This document shows, piece after piece, positions 31,341 through 41,958 of a stretch of DNA of 64,000 bases; position 1 is the stretch's first letter, and each line of letters opens with the position of its first letter. Location of the stretch: positions 5,332,001 through 5,396,000 of the forward strand of contig JAEILZ010000001.1 in the NCBI GenBank assembly GCA_018873225.1. The letters are read 5' to 3'. The notes beneath the pieces are model-generated. The model had not been told where the DNA came from and made no database searches. It saw nothing but the letters and a program-made list of their open reading frames with translations. The DNA comes from [Phialemoniopsis] sp. UDSM-2020. Lineage: Eukaryota > Ascomycota > Sordariomycetes > Thyridiales > Thyridiaceae. The translations under genes and the position numbers were made by a program.

Positions 31341-32726
31341 TCACTTCTTGGGCACTCGCGAGCTTCGCTTCGACCTCTTCCGCAGCGCCACCCCGTCTTG
31401 GTTGCCCTTTGGTTTCTCTCGCGCTTTCACTGCTCGAGAGCTCCCAGCCATAGTAAGGTAAGGCAGAGGCTCTCCTCGTGTCGACAGCCCCTCCCATTCC
31501 GGCGCTAGGCCCGCGACTCTTCGGCTCGTTCGTGGCTTGGTGTACGTCTTGCGCGGCTTCCTCTTCTTGTCTTGGCCAGACGAGGCATCCTGTTGGCGAC
31601 CGGCGCTACGCAAGCTCGATGGGGTGTCTTTGACGGCTCGAGGTCGGCCAGCTTCCGGGTTGCGCTTGGTCGTCGAGGAAGAAGGCGACGGCGGACGCGA
31701 TAGCGGGCTCTGGGCTGTGCGTCTATCCGAGCCGCCCTCCTCAAGCATCTCCTCTCGGCCTTGGGCTTCCATGGCAAGCCTAGCAGCGTATCGATCGTGG
31801 TCGTCTAGGACCCAGCGCTTCTCGGCTTCCCATATGAATTTCTTTTCGGCCCACTCCTCATCGGCCCGCTCGTAGGCCTCGATCTCCTCCTCCGATAGGC
31901 CCTTGCAGCGGAGGTCGTGCCGGTACATCTCGTCTTCGAAGGTTTCGAGGGCCGCAATATGCACTCTTATGTCGCGCTTTTCTTGGTTTGCTTCCTGAGT
32001 GTCCCACAATTTGGTGGCGATTTCACGCATCTCCTTTTTGCGTTTTGCATCGCCCAGTGCATCCTCCCGCTGTTGTCTTCGGCAGTCGACGGATTGATGT
32101 TCGCCGAAAAACTCATAAAAATGATTTTCCTCTTCCCTGGACGTGGTCCCTTCTGTAACGCCACCGCTGTTGGTCCGGTTCGGCCAACGGGCCCATAGTC
32201 TACGCCAGTTCTCGTCGTCGAAACGAGATGCATGGGATGGTCCGATAGCAGGCTTGAATGGCCGCTTCTCCTTCACATGTTCAAGAACCCTGATTGCTCG
32301 TTGGCGCGCCTTGTACAGCGGATTGCGTATCTCGCAGATGTTTCTGTCGGATAGCATCTTCTCGCGTTGCAGGAACCAGTCCTCGCCAAAGTGAGATCGG
32401 CCCCAGGCTGCGTAGGCTTCCGGATCGTCTGCCACTTCTTTGGGGGTGTGTGGCATTGTCGCATCGAAATCCCACGTGTTGGGATTGTAAGTTTGCGGAA
32501 CTGGTATTACTTTGTTCAACACCAATCCATTGGAGCCAACGCAAGAGTAGAGGCAATCCTCGCTCGCAGCCGGGATTTCTTGATGGCCATGGCCGCGGTG
32601 GTTGTAGGCACTGGGGGATGATGGCCGTACAGCACTGCTGGTCTTGACCGGCGACGAACCTGAGGTTGGGGGAGCGGCGGTGCTGTCAGCGACGGCATGG
32701 CCGCGTGGGAACGGGGTTGAGGCCAT
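31341..32726 (-). CDS. Hypothetical fungal protein with basic C-terminus
   Basis: Single-exon gene, not recognised. The frame is open from an ATG at 32801, but the one at 32726 (MASTPFPRGHAV) is preferred because the residues before it look like translated leader; that gives 461 residues. Visible parts: Ser/Pro-rich N-terminus; a segment YNPNTWDFDATMPHTPKEVADD followed by PEAYAAWGRSHFGEDWFLQREK, which looks folded; a long, highly charged helical middle part (about 210-330) rich in Glu, Arg and Trp, possibly coiled coil; and a Ser/Lys/Arg-rich tail ending KKRKPRKTYTKPRTSRRVAGLAPEWEG... with several basic clusters that could be nuclear localisation signals. Probably a lineage-restricted nuclear protein. 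It converges on the lyase-like gene 171 bases away. Confidence 0.65.
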   Translation of the reverse strand: MASTPFPRGHAVADSTAAPPTSGSSPVKTSSAVRPSSPSAYNHRGHGHQEIPAASEDCLYSCVGSNGLVLNKVIPVPQTYNPNTWDFDATMPHTPKEVADDPEAYAAWGRSHFGEDWFLQREKMLSDRNICEIRNPLYKARQRAIRVLEHVKEKRPFKPAIGPSHASRFDDENWRRLWARWPNRTNSGGVTEGTTSREEENHFYEFFGEHQSVDCRRQQREDALGDAKRKKEMREIATKLWDTQEANQEKRDIRVHIAALETFEDEMYRHDLRCKGLSEEEIEAYERADEEWAEKKFIWEAEKRWVLDDHDRYAARLAMEAQGREEMLEEGGSDRRTAQSPLSRPPSPSSSTTKRNPEAGRPRAVKDTPSSLRSAGRQQDASSGQDKKRKPRKTYTKPRTSRRVAGLAPEWEGLSTRGEPLPYLTMAGSSRAVKAREKPKGNQDGVALRKRSKRSSRVPKK

Positions 32727-33024
32727 GAGGACAGGGGAGAAGATGGCCGTGTCAGAGTAAAAGGATAAGAAAAATAATCCGTTGGTTGGAGACAAGCACA
32801 TGAGGGCTGTCTCCTTACATATGCCGGGGTGTTTCTTTGTCTTGGGTAATGTTGTTGGGCTGCCTGATTGCGGCTGAGCTTTTCTTTGTTGTGTGTTTGC
32901 TATTTAATTTCCTGACTGCATGTGGTGTCCTGCCCATCCCAAATTCCGTTTGCGAACAAATCCAAAGGCATAACCACATACACCAGACCCGTGACCACTT
33001 TGCTCCAGAACGCCACGGCCAACG

Positions 33025-34520
33025 ATGGGTGACCACCAGACAGTCTTCTACCTGTCCGCCGTCCATCTCAACGAGCCTGCCAGGGCCATTATCGACGACC
33101 CCGCCAATCGTGGACTCAGGTGCGAAAATCCTGCCGAAAACATCCTCGGTGCGTGCTTGAGAATATCATACCGCCCGAAGTGCCTTGCTCTATTTGGTCG
33201 GTCTAATCAGCTTGATCGGCTTGATGCCAACTACGTACAGTCACTTCACTTTGCTCAAAGCGATGGCTGCCGCTTTGATTGGCACCCGGTCACCGGAGAG
33301 CTCATGTTGCAAGACACATCCAGGAATCAATCCACTCAGCTTCACTGCTATCTTGATATGCATCACAAAACAGTACACTCACCCCATCTGAGCCAATCTT
33401 CTCGCAAATGCGTCGTCTTCCGCGGGTCGGACGCGGAGTCACATGATGATCTGTGGCGGCGCCTGGACATAGGAGACGCGCGCTTCAACCTTATCCCTAT
33501 CAAAGAAGAGAGAGCTGCTATGGAGGCAAGGATGTTATCGCCCGCGCCAGAGTCCGCATTATCCGAGACGCTGGATGCAACAATCCACTCAATCACCCAG
33601 CTGAGCATCACGGAACCGACCCTTTGCGGCCCTGGTTCGGCCGACTCGAGCCGATTATTGAATGTCTGTACCACCCGCAGCACCATCCGTCACCCGCCGC
33701 CACCCGTCCAGAATACAGGAGGACGGGTGATCGCTTACAAGAAGCTTAAAACGCTTGGACGAGGGGGCCAGGGTGCAGTCCATCGGGTGGTGGACTTGCA
33801 CTCGGGAGATCACCTCGCCTGCAAAACTTTTCGCCTTGAAAATCCCGGTAGCACGAAGCAGGCTCGAGAGGAAGTGAGAATGCTTCTGACCCTTCGACAT
33901 GTAAGTTCCCTATCTAAGCAGGTCTTCCCGATGCATCAAACCAACTTGGACAGGAACACATCATCCAGTGCGTGCACGCTCAGGGGCTATGCCAAGGGGG
34001 GAACGCAAGGATATTTTTTCCCGTGTGCGACGGTAGTCTCTCGGATCTGATCACGGGTAAGAAGGGTATTGCAATAAATGTCTCATGGGGAGACGTGGTC
34101 TTCAAGCACTTGTTCCCCCAGATCCTTCGTGCGCTGGACTATTTGCATTCCCGCGGCATGCTCCACCGAGACATTAAACCTGACAACATTCTCTACAAGG
34201 ACAAGGCCTTCCTCCTGGCCGGTTTTGGCTTTGCCAAGGCTGAGCACGACGCGAGGACTTTTGTAGGGACCATGCTGTACCTGGCCCCGGAAGTGATGTC
34301 TCGTGGTACACAATCGGTAAAGACTGACATATATTCCCTCGGTAAGACACTGGGGAAATGCTTTTCCAGAGACCAGCGTTCGAAATACGGCCTCGATTTG
34401 GGTCAGTACTTGAATGTGGCAGCACCTCAACTGATGTGCATGGTGCAGAATGACTCCCGCTTGCGCCCAACAGCGCGCGCGCGAGCTCCTGGACCGTTAT
34501 TACGCGGGAGGAGTGACTGA
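33025..34520 (+). pseudogene. FHA-like/serine-threonine kinase-like gene, DFG mutated and frameshifted
   Basis: Two exons, 33025-33900 and 33954 to the stop at 34520. The N-terminal 100 residues resemble a weak FHA domain (CLALFGRSNQLD ... HFAQSDGCRFDWHP ... LQDTSRNQST). The kinase domain starts at about residue 225 with LKTLGRGGQGAVHRV, LACKTFRLEN (Lys) and a good catalytic loop, LHRDIKPDNILYKD. The DFG motif, however, reads LAGFGFAK: the metal-binding Asp is replaced by Gly (codon GGT at 34221-34223). LAPEV is kept. At 34473-34482 a run of five GC units shifts the frame: RPTAR should continue as ELLDRYY in another frame but instead runs to a stop at 34520. Continuation exons remain recognisable downstream to 35062. 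Either a pseudogene, a truncated pseudokinase or an assembly error in the GC run. Confidence 0.7.
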
Positions 34521-35062
34521 CAATCCGGTTCAGCGAGTTGGCTGGCTGCCATCTATGCAAGAACCAGCTCATGGCAGCGATGCTCAGTACTTGATGGGGT
34601 GGGATAATCTAGGTCAGTCTTGTGGCGATCAAACGGAAAACCAGTCTATTTATTAATATTTCGCGAAAAGCAGCTACCGCTGATTCGGGAGCCACAACCG
34701 CCGTCAATCCCCAGACCGGACACGACAACACCCTCATCCCCAGCTCGAACATGCCTGCCGTACCAGAAGCAGCACAGAGTCTACTGCCCGAGGCGGCTGA
34801 ACGGCACCAGTCCAAGCTCGTTCACCCAGACAGTCGAGGACAGAAGCCATGCAAGACACCGGCGATGGCTCCTACACTGAGACGGAGCGAGAGGATCAAA
34901 AATCTGCAGAATAAGGCGCTGGAGATGAATAAGGGCCAACATGAAGGGGAGAAGGCCAAGGTTCAGAAGAGCCAGACGAAACCCAAGGAGTCTGTCAAAG
35001 AGAAGCAGAAGAGACAGGAGAAGCTGGTCAGAAGATATTATGATGAGGTTAAAGACTCTTAA
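34521..35062 (+). pseudogene. Out-of-frame 3' part of the kinase-like gene
   Basis: Downstream of the frameshift, the frame that continues the kinase fold (RARELLDRYYAGGVTDNP, from 34483) runs to a donor site AG/GTCAGT at 34613. A 61-nt intron with a TTATTAATAT branch region ends at GCAG (34673). The next exon, 34674-35062, is in phase and encodes a Ser/Pro-rich segment followed by a very basic, helical tail (TLRRSERIKNLQNKALEMNK ... KRQEKLVRRYYDEVKDS). Exon lengths add up to a multiple of three only if four bases (two GC units) or one base are subtracted, which supports the frameshift reading. Without the shift the product would be about 639 residues. Confidence 0.55.
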
Positions 35063-35841
35063 CACTGCCACCCACCCGCTCCCTGGCGTAGAAATCCTGC
35101 TGTACTTGCGGTTCCCGCCGGTGTAAGCAGATTCGGACTGGAGTAGCGCGCTCTTGCACCGTTTCCTTGTTATCAATCGTTCTTTGTTTTTGTCTGGCCA
35201 TATTCCTTTTCTTCTGTCATTTGATTGGCATAGCATGCGGTGGCTTTCCACGCTAAACATGACGTTCCTACACATTTGTGGGATGGCGGCGGCACAGCCC
35301 CTGCATGAGATGTTGGACTGAACCGACTTGTTTGCAGTGTGTTGAGGTGTTTAAGTATTTTCAGAGCATATAGACGGCGTTGAGACAGCATTTAGACAGC
35401 AATTGGACAGCGTTTCAGACAAGAGCGACAAGACATCGCCAGACTCGTGGGTTGAAGTCTCTTGGCTCAATTCGACAGTGAGAAGATCCATGCCGGTCCT
35501 AATGACTGTGATTGCGATCGTGGCATTAGAGCAATCCTCGCCGCTTTGGTGGGGGCTCAATCTTCTCGATTGCAGCTGCTTGAGGTTCTGGATGGCCATG
35601 GAATGGCTGTGGTTAATGAATGAAAAAGGCAGGGATCGCCACCAATCGGATCCGACACTCGTCATTCACACACGTCAGCCGATGCGCAAGCAGGCGACTG
35701 CGTCAATCACTTTCAGGACTTAAATCCAGCTCTGACCATCAGGATCAATCGCACTGTCTCAACAATTTGCCCTCCACATCTCTCTTGACACTTTGTTCCC
35801 ACCAACCACGAGCACAGTCTTATCTGAGTGTTTGACAAAAG
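35063..35841. other. Intergenic region before the ankyrin-repeat gene
   Basis: About 780 bases with the 3' end of the kinase-like gene and the promoter of the ankyrin gene. Near 35360-35415 there is a loose tandem similarity (GACGGCGTTGAGACAGCATTTAGACAGCAATTGGACAGC), i.e. GACAGC-type units. No gene supported. Confidence 0.4.
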
Positions 35842-37893
35842 ATGGGTGCCCCGCGCGACAGTGATCCCGCCTCAACATGCTCAAACTTGGCGCGTCGGGC
35901 AATGTCTGCTGTCAGTGAGACGGAGACCTTGCTGGCGCGGGGTGGAGATGCCGATGAGCTACAGGTCTCGGAGCTGCGAATCTTATCGAGGAAATTGAAA
36001 CACTTGAGTAAAGATGCAGAGCAACTTGAGGCGCGGCTGCGCGGGGCGGCAACCATGTCTTCTGAGCTGCAAACGACGGTTGTGTCACATCTGCCAGAGT
36101 GCGACGATGCTCTCGGCTTCGTCTTGAAACAGCTCGAAAGAGCTGCGGCGATGGTTCCAAGGCCTACAATCGACACGGCAATTGTCGCTCAGTTTGGGAC
36201 CTTCTCGGATGTTGTTTCGAGGTTCGTCGTGTTTTGCATGCAGTTCATCGTGTAAGATCACCAACTCTGCTACTCGACGCTCAACCACTAAGTATCATCT
36301 CGATCAAGCTTCTCAATCCCAGATCAAGAGGCGAAGCTCGCAGCTGAAGAGTCAAAGTTGCTGTGTATCCGAGTCGGACATGTGTGCCGGGAGGTCAGAG
36401 AGTCGGGAGGGATATTCCTGGACACATCACCGCCTGCATACGATGACCCTCCGCCCCCATTTGAAGCATCCTCTCCAACGGCTGGAGTGAAATCGGGCGA
36501 CGAGAAGGTTAGCAACCACGTTATCGATACCAGCAGCCGAAGCCCCGAGAAAGAAGAGAAGGCTGGTAGCTTCTTCAGCTCCCTGGTCACTCCCCTCAAA
36601 GCGGCAACGGCCGGGCTGTGGGCCAAACCAGAGCCCTTGGTGGTGCCACTCTGCCACGCCACAACACTCAACAACATACCCCAGTTGAAGTCCCTCCTCT
36701 CGCAAGGGGTTAATGTGAACGGACACAACGAGGAGGGCAACACGCCCCTCATCTGCGCCACTCGCGCAGGCCACCTCGACGCGATCCGAGCCCTCCTCGA
36801 GGCTGGTGCCGACCACAAGGTCTGTAATGCCGGGAGGAAGGGCAAGCCACCGCTCTTCCACGCCATCGACGTAGAGAACAAAGCGGCCACCGAGTTGCTC
36901 CTGCACCGCGGCGCCGCCGCCAGCCAAGACGACGAATGGGGCCAGCCGTACTTCCTGAATCTTATCACCAGCGACACGGCGCCCCACTGGATCAAGCTGC
37001 TGCTGCACCACGGCGCCGACGCGCGCGCCAAGGACACGCTCGGCACACCCGCCGTCGTGCTCGCGCTGGCGAAGCGCAAGGGCGGCGCTGCTGAGGACGT
37101 CGCGCGCCTGCTCCTCCGGCACGGTGCCAAGGCCGACGCGGCCACCGTCAACGGCACGCCGCTCGTGCACCTGTGCCTGCAGCAGGGCCGCGTCGCCTTC
37201 TTGCACGAGCTACTCGGACTCGGCGCCAGCCCGGACGCGTGCGACATGTCGGGCACGCCGCTGCTGGCGGCGGCGGTGAAGCGCGGCGACCGCGAGCTCG
37301 TGCAGGCGCTGCTTGCCCGTGGCGCCGATCCCAATGCCGTCGATATATACGGCTACACTCCTGTTCTGGCGGTCCTGCGAGATGGCAAGATGCCTCGGCC
37401 AGAGAGGGCGGCTCTGGCGGAGATGCTACTTCGGCTCGGGGCGCGCGGGGACGTCAAGGACTCATGGGGAGTCACGGCGCTGGAGCATACGTTGCAAGCC
37501 ATGTGGAATGACGCAGCTCAGACGGGTAACAGGGCGATCGAGATACCCGAGCTGCTGCTGAAGCAAGGGGCAGACGCGAACCAGAAGCTGAGCAAGGTAC
37601 CTGGAGAGCCGACGCTGCTCACGCACGCGCTTGACCGGGCTGAGTGGGACGTCGTGGACATGGCGCTGAGGAACGGGGCCGATCCGAACCTGGCGGACAA
37701 GAAGGGTCGGACGCCGCTGGTGCTGGCGTTGCAGCACGGCAACGAGGAGGCGGTCGCGTCTCTGCTCCGACGAGGGGCCGATGTCAACAAGCCCGGGCTG
37801 ATCACGCCAGTCGAGATAGCCACGATCACGTCTAGGATGAGCGAGGAGGTGGTCCGGCTGCTCAAAACTCGTGGGGCGAGGTCAGCAGTTTGA
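35842..37893 (+). CDS. Ankyrin-repeat protein with fungal N-terminal helical domain
   Basis: Protein-protein interaction protein; partners unknown. Two exons, 35842-36251 and 36309-37893, joined over a 57-nt intron (donor GTAAGA, branch ACTAA, acceptor CAAG); 664 residues. The N-terminal 150 residues are a helical domain with a coiled coil (LSRKLKHLSKDAEQLEARL) and the segment CDDALGFVLKQLER, of a type often found in front of fungal ankyrin arrays. After an acidic/Pro linker (PPAYDDPPPPFEASSP) come about twelve ankyrin-like repeats from about residue 230 to the end. Examples are GNTPLICATRAGHLDAIRAL, GTPLLAAAVKRGDRELVQAL and GRTPLVLALQHGNEEAVASL, with the usual GADPN/GADVN turns. No membrane segment or enzyme domain. 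The acceptor site is weaker than usual, so the join is slightly uncertain. Confidence 0.85.
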
Positions 37894-38468
37894 GCCGGAA
37901 GGTCGTCGATGTCAGTGGATAGTCATCATCTCAACATACAATGTACCATCAGCATGCCGGTGCAACTCGATCTTGCATACGCCAAGACGATAAGTTCAAG
38001 GCTATTTGATAGGCCAGTTTGATTCAGCTTGATGCATGACGACGGCGAGGCGGGAGCTAGCAGGATGATACCATATGATACCATAGCAATAAGCCATTGC
38101 GTTAGGGCGCACTTTTTACAAGATATAAGTTCGCAGAAAGCTCTTGCCCCCTTTCATCTTCTCTGTTTGCCAGTGATGACAAAATATAGAAACATTGATG
38201 CAGGAACGTCGCAATCTCTCAAAGATTCTCGAGCACGGTTGAGTTGAATCGGTACAGTGCCAATACAGTATGAAGACACACAACGCACGGTCTCCGCATC
38301 GCGTCTGGAAACGCGTCTCTCGACAACCACCTTGACCAGACATCATCCTCAACCAGACTCGCAACACAGGCATTTCCTCGGGCCAGGACCAATGGCGCAC
38401 TATTGAAGCTTGAATCGAATCTCGTCAAATTTAGCAATTAAGTCCCTCGAAAGCCCCATTAACAGACC
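37894..38468. other. Intergenic region
   Basis: About 575 bases between the ankyrin gene and the CENP-L-like gene, both on the plus strand: a 3' end and a promoter. Short palindromic CATATGATACCAT/ATGATACCAT repeat pair at about 38070-38090. No gene supported. Confidence 0.35.
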
Positions 38469-39524
38469 ATGTCCCGGCGCACGCGGACTCGGCAATCTTC
38501 CCCGCCAGCCCCGGCCTCCTCGACCGGCACCGATGCCGATGACGCCCCTCAGGATGACGTTCCCTTCTTCAACACGGCCTTCTCCCTCCACCGCATATCT
38601 CCGCTGTACATTGGCGACGATGAATTATTACCCTCGCGACTCCAGACCCTCTCGAGCCGCCTGCGCGACACGCTGGTGGGGGATGTCGTGCGGGGCATTG
38701 AGGTCGGTTTCGACGGCGGGGACTCGACGATGGGCAGCGCCGGCGCGCTCGAGGCAGTGCTGATGGACTGGGTCTCGGTCGACGGATTTACAAGCGGCGA
38801 CAGCGACCGAAAGGGCCTCTACTTGGCGCTGCAGTACGAGAACGCGATGAGCACGGCGCTGCTCCTACCTGGCATTGACGATCCAGATCAAGACAACTTT
38901 GCGCACCTTCCGCTACTATTACTACGGATGCCGGCGCCGCTGAAGGCGGTCGTTGTCAATTTCCTGTGCAGCACTTTCGACTGCCGCGTCAGCTCATTGC
39001 GGCTATCCTCGCGGGATCTATTACAGAGCTGGGAAGGGTGGATATCCGACGTGGGCGTTCCGTCGATTGGGCCTCTAGCCAAAGATGCGGTGATCACGCT
39101 GGGATTCAAGAATACTACGACGGACATAGCGACGGTGGTGGCAACGAAGGACGAGGCTGGCAACACAGAGGACAAGGAAGGGCTAGGGATCAAGACGATC
39201 GACATCATAATACCGGGCAAGGAGCTACGGCGGTTCGTCACGGCGGGAGAAGGGTTGCCCTCCGACAAAGAAGACGAGCCCTTCACGACGGCGCTGGCGG
39301 CGTACGTGAAGCACCACATGGCTCTGGACATGTCACACCCGGCGGTGCGCATCGCGCGGATCGCGTGCGGTGGTTTCGTGCTGTCGGAGGGCAGGGTCAA
39401 GATCTTTGCGCCGGACGAGAGGGAGCAGAGCGACTCGGCAAGGCGGGAGGGCGTGCGCAAGATGATGGACAGGCTGGTTGCGAGGGCGACAGGGCATGTC
39501 TCGGGGGCGATGGAGCTGGGTTGA
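38469..39524 (+). CDS. Probable kinetochore protein CENP-L / Fta1 family
   Basis: Candidate subunit of the constitutive centromere-associated network (Sim4 complex), where CENP-L/Fta1 pairs with CENP-N. Single exon, 351 residues. The call rests on the N-terminal signature FFNTAFSLHRISPLYIGDDELL, then LQTLSSRLRDTLVGDVVRGIEVG, the typical start of fungal Fta1 proteins. The C-terminal half has the AVITLGFKN, IDIIIPGKELRRFV and HPAVRIARIACGGFVLSEGRVKIF segments. The first 30 residues are Ser/Pro/Asp-rich and probably disordered. The similarity is from memory of the family, so confirmation by a profile search is needed; otherwise it is a conserved fungal protein of unknown function. Confidence 0.65.
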   Translation: MSRRTRTRQSSPPAPASSTGTDADDAPQDDVPFFNTAFSLHRISPLYIGDDELLPSRLQTLSSRLRDTLVGDVVRGIEVGFDGGDSTMGSAGALEAVLMDWVSVDGFTSGDSDRKGLYLALQYENAMSTALLLPGIDDPDQDNFAHLPLLLLRMPAPLKAVVVNFLCSTFDCRVSSLRLSSRDLLQSWEGWISDVGVPSIGPLAKDAVITLGFKNTTTDIATVVATKDEAGNTEDKEGLGIKTIDIIIPGKELRRFVTAGEGLPSDKEDEPFTTALAAYVKHHMALDMSHPAVRIARIACGGFVLSEGRVKIFAPDEREQSDSARREGVRKMMDRLVARATGHVSGAMELG

Positions 39525-40491
39525 AGGGGGGCATTGAAGACAAGTCACTACGATATTGGCGTTGAGCACTGTCTTGACGACCTTGCAGACTTGCAGTCAG
39601 CAGGACGGACGCACAGCACCAGCAACTGAATTTCGGAACTCAAACGAACTCGCTCCTTTGAAAAATGGCCTGATGGTTTACAAGAGGAAGTAAGTCCAAC
39701 GATGGAACGACCGAAACAGCCTCGAGAGATGCGGGTCGTGAAGCTGCGCGCCGGAGACGGACGGCTCCACGAGTCTCGGCTCAAACCATATGGCAGCAGG
39801 AGGCATGCTCGGGGTAATTCTTCCTAGGGATAGGCCAAGGTAGATTGAGTTGTAACAAGACAAATACAGGATCAGCGCAAGCCGCAACACGCTGGATCAT
39901 CACGAAGAGGTGACTTGGTAGTGGATGTTCCCACTCGTGCCCTCATCGAATGTAGGCCGAAGCACGAAGCATCATGCGATCTAGGGACCATTCGCCCGCC
40001 CCCACGGTGAATCGCGACACACAGCCATCATTCCAGCAGGTTCGAGACCGGCCAGACCTGCAGGTCCAAAGATTATCCCATCAGCTTAGCCGTTGTTGGT
40101 CTGCTATTCCTCCGGAATGATCGCCTGTCGGCGTGGTTCGGTTTTACCCCGCAACTTCGCTCGAATGCTTCCGATACCCCAAACTCGACAGCACGACATC
40201 CGCATGTCGGTCCAGTTACTCCGCACCCCAGACTCTCTGTAACGACGTGCTGCGATGGCTGAATTGCCAATGAGAAGATAGACAATTGCATGGTTGCAGT
40301 TGGGGAAACAGAATATCGGTTGGAGAAATAGAAAAGGACTTGCATCTCCTCTGTCTGTTGCCTTCCTACTATCTTTCACGTCTCGAACCCGCGCGCTTGT
40401 CACAACATTCCCTCCCTCCTCGCTGTATACCCAGCATTCTAAGCCCAAGAGGCATCCATCTTCAACCTTCCCGAGACTGTGCTCCTTCACA
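39525..40491. other. Intergenic region upstream of the monooxygenase gene
   Basis: About 970 bases, containing the 3' end of the CENP-L-like gene and the promoter/leader of the monooxygenase. The last 100 bases are pyrimidine-rich (TTCCCTCCCTCCTCGC), as usual before fungal start codons. GGTTCGAGACC near 40034 resembles a tRNA B box but no cloverleaf can be formed around it. Confidence 0.4.
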
Positions 40492-41958
40492 ATGGGCAGC
40501 CTCAGCACCACCGACGCCATCGCGGCCGACCGCCTGCCTCCGACGGGCATCAAGGTCATCGTCGTGGGCGCCGGCTTCGGTGGCCTCGGCGCCGCCATCG
40601 AGTGCCACCGCCAGGGCCATGACGTTGAAATCTATGAGGCCTTCCCGGAGCTCAAGACGCTCGGCGACATCATCTCGTTCATGCCCAACGCGGGCCGCAT
40701 CTTTGCGCGGTGGGGCGCCGGGGAAGTGACGCGGCGCATGCGGCCACTGAGCATCGCGCACGAAGGGTTCAACATCCGCAAGTACGACACGGGCGAGGTG
40801 GCGTACCGGCAGCCGGCCAACGAGTACAGCGCCGAGGCGCCGACGGTCAACGGGCACAGGGGCGAGCTGCACGAGGTCGTGTTTGAGTACGCGCGGAAGG
40901 ACCTCGGGATCCCGATTCATCTGGGGAATCGGATAGAGGAGTACTTTGAGGAGGAGGGCAAGGCGGGGATTGTGCTTGCTGATGGGAGGAGGGTGCGTTA
41001 CACTACTGCTTCCTTTATGATCACGCTTGTCTGTCATTTCGAGAGTTACTGACAAGGGTTGATACACTAGGTCGAAGCAGATGTCGTGATTGCCTCGGAT
41101 GGCGTACGGTCCAAGGCGAGACAGATCGTGCTGGGCTACGAGGACAAGCCAAAGAGCAGCGGATACGCTGTATGGCGAGCATGGTAAGGCTTCACAGAAC
41201 TCTATCTTCGCAACAAACAGTCACTGATCACGGGGCACAGGTTCTCCAACAAGGACATGATCGCCGACCCAGAGACGGCGCACTTTTGCGACAAGGGCGA
41301 CACCTTCAACGGCTGGATCGGCCCGGACATGCACTTCCTCTTCAGCACCATCAAGAACGGCTCCGACTGTTGCTGGGTCCTGACGCACCCGGACGAGCAC
41401 GACATCGACGAGTCCTGGAGCTTTCCGGGCAAGCTCTCCGAGGCCCTCGACGCCGTAAAAGGGTGGGACCCGACCGTCGCCCGCGTCATCTCCAAGACGC
41501 CCGAGTCGTGCCTCGTCGACTGGAAGCTCGTCTACCGCGACCCCTTGCCGACGTGGGTGTCCCGGCACGCGCGCATTCTGTTGCTGGGCGACTCGGCGCA
41601 CCCGTTCCTGCCCACGTCGGCGCAGGGCGCGACGCAGGCGCTCGAGGACGGCGTGTGCGCCGCGACGTGCCTGCGGCTCGCGGGGAAGGATAAAGTGCCG
41701 GAGGGTGTGCGGGCGCACGAGCGAATCCGGTACGACCGCGTGCGCAGGATACAAAAGACGGGCGAGTCGACGCGCGACATGTGGCACAAGACGGACTGGG
41801 AGGCCGTCAAGAAGAACCCGGAGAGCATCAAGTTCCCGCGCGAGGACTGGGTGTTCAAGCACGACGCCCGAAAGCACGCCGAGGAGGTGTACGCGGAGAC
41901 GACGAGGAACATTGAGCTGGAGAGGCAGCAGCAGCAAAATGGTGCGTCATCTTCGTAG
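40492..41958 (+). CDS. FAD-dependent monooxygenase (salicylate hydroxylase-like)
   Basis: Class A flavoprotein hydroxylase that would use NAD(P)H and oxygen on an aromatic or similar substrate. Three exons, 40492-40992, 41071-41183 and 41241-41958 (introns 78 and 57 nt), 443 residues. The N-terminal dinucleotide motif is IKVIVVGAGFGGLGAAIECH (about residues 20-40). VEADVVIASDGVRSKAR carries the DG motif. The GD motif ILLLGDSAHPFLPTSAQGATQALEDG near residue 310 binds the FAD ribityl chain. No signal peptide or C-terminal membrane anchor. The start ATG at 40492 sits just ahead of the Rossmann strand, although the frame is open further upstream. No biosynthetic core enzyme is adjacent, so aromatic catabolism is more likely than secondary metabolism. 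Substrate not predictable. Confidence 0.9.

Noticed and set aside
36324..37334. Antisense 336-codon frame opposite the ankyrin gene
   Set aside because: Low-complexity Ser/Arg/Ala shadow of GC-rich ankyrin coding sequence.
40030..40060. tRNA-like B box (GGTTCGAGACC)
   Set aside because: No pairing T stem, anticodon arm or A box can be drawn around it.
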